The translations under genes and the position numbers were made by a program. Below the pieces are notes generated by a model, which had not been told where the DNA came from, made no database searches, and was given only the letters and a program-made list of their open reading frames with translations. From Candidatus Rokuibacteriota bacterium (GTDB taxonomy: Bacteria > JAUVQV01): 7,349 nucleotides of DNA. Where the stretch lies: contig JAUWCW010000092.1 of assembly GCA_030609125.1 (NCBI GenBank), positions 1 through 7,349 on the forward strand, in the 5' to 3' direction. Each line of letters opens with the position of its first letter. Position 1 is the stretch's first letter. This document shows positions 4,695-7,349 of the stretch, piece by piece.

Positions 4695-6224
4695 TCAGCC
4701 GCCTCGCTGGAGTCTCATGAGAAAGTCGAAGATCGATTTCACCCTGGGCGTCAGCCGTGTCCGGCGGTAGGCGTCGGCGGCCTTGCGTATGGCCTCAGCC
4801 TGTGTGGGATAGGGGTGGATAACGCCGGAGAGCGCGTTCAGCCCGACTTTCGCTCCCATGGCGACGCTGATTTCACTGATCATCTCCCCCGCGTGGCGGG
4901 CCACGATGGTCGCGCCCACGATGGAGTCGGTCCCCTTCCTCACGTGGATTCTCACCATGCCCTCTTCCTCTCCCTCCAGGATCGCCCGGTCCACGTCGGA
5001 CATGCTGATGGTGAAGGTGTCGACGGGGATCCCCTTCTCGGCGGCGTCCTTCTCGTAGAGGCCGACGTGTGCGATCTCAGGGTCGGTGTAGGTGCACCAC
5101 GGTATGGTCAGGTCGCTGTATTTCTTTGATCCCCAGAAGAGTGCGTTCTGGATGACAAGGCGCGCCGCCGCGTCGGCGGTATGAGTGAACTGGTAGCGCG
5201 AGCAGATGTCTCCGGCGGCATAGATCCGCCGATTGCTTGTCCGCAGCCGGTCGTTGACGAGCACTCCTTTTCTCGCGTCATACGCAACCCCCGCGGCCTC
5301 CAGGCCAAGACCGTCAACGTTGGGCACCCTGCCCACGCCCACGAGGATCTCATCCACTTCGAGCACGCTCTCTGTCCCCTCGCACTCCAGGTGGATCTTC
5401 TTTGCCTTGCCGTCCTTTTCAACCCTGTTCGTCTTGCAGGGCATGACGCGCCTGATCCCTTCCCTGTCGAAAGCCTTCTCTATGATCGCCGCGGCGTCAC
5501 GGTCCTCCCGCGCAAGAATCTGGGGATGGGTGTTGAGAAGGAAGAGTTCGCATCCGAGGCGCCGGAACGTCTGCGCCATTTCGCAACCGATGGGACCGGC
5601 GCCGATCACGGCCAGGCGGGCCGGCCGCTCGGTGAGGGAAAAGATCGTCTCGTTGGTGCGAAAACCCGCCTCCTTCAGACCGGGGATCGGCGGCTCGAAC
5701 GCCCTCGCCCCGGTTGCGATGACCGCCTTTTTGAAACGAAGCTTTTTCCCGTCCACCTCCACCACGTCGGGACCCGCGAACCGCGCCTGGCCGAGAAAAA
5801 CATCCACCCCCAGTTCGTCCCGGTAGCGCGCCGCCGAATCGTTCCGGCTTATCCTCGACCGGAGCCGGCGCATTCTCTCCATCACCGCCGCAAAATCGAC
5901 CTTCACGTCCCCCGGAACGCCGACGCCGAACCCGCCCGCCGCCACGGCGTCCGCATAGGCCCTGGACGAGCGGATGATGGCCTTGGACGGAACGCAGCCC
6001 ACGTTGAGACAGTCTCCCCCCATGAAGCTTCGCTCGATGAGAGCGACCCTGGCCCCGACCCCGGCCGCCCCCGCCGCCGCCACGAGGCCGGCCGTCCCCG
6101 CTCCTATGACGACGAGATTGTATCGCCCCTGAGGATCAGGATTCTTCCAGTCTCGCGGGTGGACATTGCCCACCAGCACCTCGTTGAACTCGTCTTGGGG
6201 AGCTACCTCCCAGGAATCGCTCAT
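4695..6224 (-). CDS. Mercuric reductase-like FAD-dependent pyridine nucleotide-disulfide oxidoreductase
   Basis: Flavoprotein of 509 residues built like lipoamide dehydrogenase, glutathione reductase and MerA. After a 34-residue N-terminal extension with no signal peptide comes the FAD fold VVIGAGTAG (38-46). The redox pair lies in GGDCLNVGCVPSK (C72, C77), the NAD(P) fold in AVIGAGPIG near 210, and the second FAD motif in YAAGDIC. The dimerisation domain ends with HPYPTQAE (470-477). Lipoamide and glutathione reductases have His-Pro-Thr there; this protein has Tyr472 before Pro-Thr but keeps Glu477, so the usual His acid-base catalyst is missing, as in MerA. The MerA N-terminal metal domain and C-terminal Cys pair are also absent, so mercury reduction is doubtful; the real substrate is unknown. 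ATG at 6224 follows GAGGAGAGG and overlaps the TVP38 stop by 4 nt. Co-occurrence with TVP38 proteins, sometimes as fusions, is known. Confidence 0.9.
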   Translation of the reverse strand: MSDSWEVAPQDEFNEVLVGNVHPRDWKNPDPQGRYNLVVIGAGTAGLVAAAGAAGVGARVALIERSFMGGDCLNVGCVPSKAIIRSSRAYADAVAAGGFGVGVPGDVKVDFAAVMERMRRLRSRISRNDSAARYRDELGVDVFLGQARFAGPDVVEVDGKKLRFKKAVIATGARAFEPPIPGLKEAGFRTNETIFSLTERPARLAVIGAGPIGCEMAQTFRRLGCELFLLNTHPQILAREDRDAAAIIEKAFDREGIRRVMPCKTNRVEKDGKAKKIHLECEGTESVLEVDEILVGVGRVPNVDGLGLEAAGVAYDARKGVLVNDRLRTSNRRIYAAGDICSRYQFTHTADAAARLVIQNALFWGSKKYSDLTIPWCTYTDPEIAHVGLYEKDAAEKGIPVDTFTISMSDVDRAILEGEEEGMVRIHVRKGTDSIVGATIVARHAGEMISEISVAMGAKVGLNALSGVIHPYPTQAEAIRKAADAYRRTRLTPRVKSIFDFLMRLQRGG

Positions 6225-6928
6225 GGAGTCCTCTCCTCTTCCCGGTTTTTGCGCTCTTTCCGCGCCTTGGCCCTCTGGTACAGAGTCGGTACCAGGGCGA
6301 ACAGGCCCAGGAGGACAAAGGATCCGATCACCCTCGGGCTCGCGATATTGCCCATACTGTCAATGGTGGCCAGGCTGGCTCCCGCGTTGGCGAAGACAAA
6401 ACTGCCCGGCAGAATACCAACGACCGTCCCCAGGACGTATGTCTTCAGAGGCAGCCCCGCGATGCCCGACGCCAGATTGACGAGCCAGAAGGGAAAGACC
6501 GGGACCAGGCGCAGGAAGAGCAGATAGGAGAGCCCGCTTTCTCTCAGTCCCCGGTCGAGTTTGGCCGTCCGGCTGCCGAACCTCTGAACAACCCAGTCCC
6601 GCAGGAGAAAACGGGCCACAAGAAAGGCCAGCGTGGCGCCGGTGGAGGCGCCGATATTGACATACACGGTACCCAGGATGCTGCCGAAGACGGCGCCCCC
6701 GGCAAGCGTCAGTACCGCCGCGCCCGGAAGTGACAGAGCTGTCTGGACGATATAGACCAGAACATAGGACGCGACAAAGAGCAGGGTGTGCTCCGCGTAA
6801 AGCTCAACCAGCTTCGCCTGGTTCGCCTTCAGGCTCTCAAGCGTCAGATAACGTCCGAGATTGAAATAGAAGAACGCGGCAATGGCCGCCATAAACAGCA
6901 GGAGAACAGCGATTTTCTTCTTGTCCAT
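6221..6928 (-). CDS. TVP38/TMEM64 family (VTT/SNARE-associated, DedA-like) membrane protein
   Basis: Inner-membrane protein of 235 residues. An N-terminal helix (about 6-22) follows MDKKK. The VTT domain shows SLPGAAVLTLAGGAVFG (66-82), GASTGATLAFLVARFLLRD (93-111), LFLRLVPVFPFWLVNLASG (137-155), and TVVGILPGSFVFANAG (168-183), whose G-x-x-P-G is typical of the re-entrant loop. A last helix lies near 200-217, and the tail is strongly basic and then acidic. Related DedA/VTT proteins move lipids or lipid carriers between membrane leaflets; for the TVP38 subgroup the cargo is unclear. GGGAGG lies 7 nt before the ATG at 6928 and only 4 nt before a GTG at 6931, so I prefer the ATG. First gene of the three-gene operon; its TGA overlaps the oxidoreductase ATG. 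Confidence 0.92.
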   Translation of the reverse strand: MDKKKIAVLLLFMAAIAAFFYFNLGRYLTLESLKANQAKLVELYAEHTLLFVASYVLVYIVQTALSLPGAAVLTLAGGAVFGSILGTVYVNIGASTGATLAFLVARFLLRDWVVQRFGSRTAKLDRGLRESGLSYLLFLRLVPVFPFWLVNLASGIAGLPLKTYVLGTVVGILPGSFVFANAGASLATIDSMGNIASPRVIGSFVLLGLFALVPTLYQRAKARKERKNREEERTP

Positions 6929-7034
6929 CACGGTCCCTCCCTAAGGGTAAGGGTTCACGCAAGGATAAGGGATCCCGGCGCGAGCGACTCTTCCTGACCT
7001 TATCTGATGACCTTCACAGTCAAAAGGAGCCCTT
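6929..7034 (-). other. Spacer between pgl and the TVP38 operon
   Basis: The spacer contains no gene. On the minus strand TTGACT lies close to the pgl end, but no -10 sits at 16-18 nt. Two copies of AAGGTCA, in direct orientation and 6 nt apart (7008-7014 and 6995-7001), are the only repeat I see. The ribosome site GGGAGG is just before the TVP38 ATG. Confidence 0.5.
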
Positions 7035-7349
7035 TCACGGACACGACCCTGCCGCACGATCAACGTATATGGCAAGAGTTCCCCGCGGCCGCACGAGGGA
7101 AGCCGGCAGCCGGGAATCCGGTTCCGCTTCCCACACCCTCCTCACAATTTCAGCCTTCTTCTTTCCCGTCGCAAGAAGAACCACGTTTCGGCACTCGTTC
7201 AGAACCGGCAGGGTGAGCGTCACCCGTTCGTGGGCCGCCTCTTTCGGCCGTGACGCGATGACCCACCTCCCCGTCTCCGCAAGCTCGCCGCCTCCCGGAA
7301 AAAGAGAGGCTGTGTGTCCGTCCTCGCCGATACCCAGAAGAATGAGGTC
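7035..7349 (-). CDS. pgl: 6-phosphogluconolactonase, partial (N-terminus beyond window)
   Basis: C-terminal 104 residues of the enzyme that hydrolyses 6-phosphogluconolactone to 6-phosphogluconate in the oxidative pentose phosphate pathway. The fragment opens with DLILLGIGEDGHTASLFPGG, which holds the 6PGL/DevB hallmark GxGxDGHTASLFP. Then come HERVTLTLPVLNECRNVVLLATGKKKAE (split here over residues 42-69 of the fragment) and LPASLVRPRG near the C-terminus, all expected in this family. The stop TGA lies at 7035-7037. A full protein is normally about 230-260 residues, so over half is missing. It lies 106 nt before the TVP38 start on the same strand; I see no strong terminator between them, so partial read-through into the next operon is possible, but a functional link is not implied. 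Confidence 0.93.
   Translation of the reverse strand, partial: DLILLGIGEDGHTASLFPGGGELAETGRWVIASRPKEAAHERVTLTLPVLNECRNVVLLATGKKKAEIVRRVWEAEPDSRLPASLVRPRGTLAIYVDRAAGSCP

Noticed and set aside
5181-6527. Long open frame on the plus strand (448 codons) opposite the oxidoreductase gene
   Set aside because: It is antisense to a clear FAD oxidoreductase and TVP38 gene, has no recognisable motif and is rich in Arg/Pro/His, as expected for a shadow frame in GC-rich DNA.
7021-7037. AAAGG-GCT-CCTTT hairpin at the end of pgl as a terminator
   Set aside because: It has only five base pairs with a 3-nt loop, overlaps the stop codon and has a short four-U tail; too weak to annotate.
1-7349. CRISPR arrays, insertion sequences, tRNA or rRNA genes
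   Set aside because: I found no regularly spaced repeats, transposase motifs, terminal inverted repeats or tRNA/rRNA-like stretches by reading both strands.

Overview
The window is GC-rich DNA (roughly 60% or more by eye), densely packed with coupled genes. It looks like an anaerobic or facultative bacterium of the deltaproteobacterial (Desulfobacterota) kind. That assignment is an inference from a Tup-type tungstate importer, a probable selenocysteine codon and an arsenosugar-type gene set; no marker gene fixes the taxon.

Layout. (1) 1-2256, minus strand: a tungstate ABC transporter read in the order permease (tupB), ATPase (tupC), binding protein (tupA, cut by the window edge). (2) 2257-2630: a divergent control region. 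Facing tup it holds a near-consensus sigma-70 promoter (TTGACA-17-TACAAG), then a structured leader with a closing stem, a long arm, a GAAA-capped hairpin, an intrinsic terminator and a possible antiterminator. This resembles a molybdenum/tungsten-cofactor (Moco/Tuco) riboswitch and would switch off tungstate uptake when cofactor is plentiful. (3) 2631-3963, plus strand: an AhpD/carboxymuconolactone-decarboxylase-like protein of the kind found with arsenosugar genes, then the radical SAM enzyme ArsS. The ArsS frame meets UGA at 3940-3942, exactly where the family's conserved C-terminal Cys is expected, and continues for six sense codons to UAG. I therefore annotate it as a selenoprotein ending at 3963. 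(4) 3991-6928, minus strand and convergent with arsS: a tightly coupled operon of a TVP38/TMEM64 (VTT/DedA-like) membrane protein, a mercuric-reductase-like FAD disulfide oxidoreductase and an arsenosugar-type family 2 glycosyltransferase. (5) 7035-7349, minus strand: the C-terminal part of 6-phosphogluconolactonase, a housekeeping gene.

How they work together. ArsS is known to join a 5'-deoxyadenosyl group to dimethylated arsenic, the first committed step to arsenosugars after ArsM methylation. A glycosyltransferase, a thiol/FAD reductase, a membrane protein and a CxxC peroxidase-like protein around it suggest an extended organoarsenical pathway; only the ArsS step has a known reaction. No arsM or arsR is visible here. 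The tungstate operon is a separate module whose link to the arsenic genes is probably only adjacency, although both modules depend on trace elements (W and, if the recoding is real, Se).
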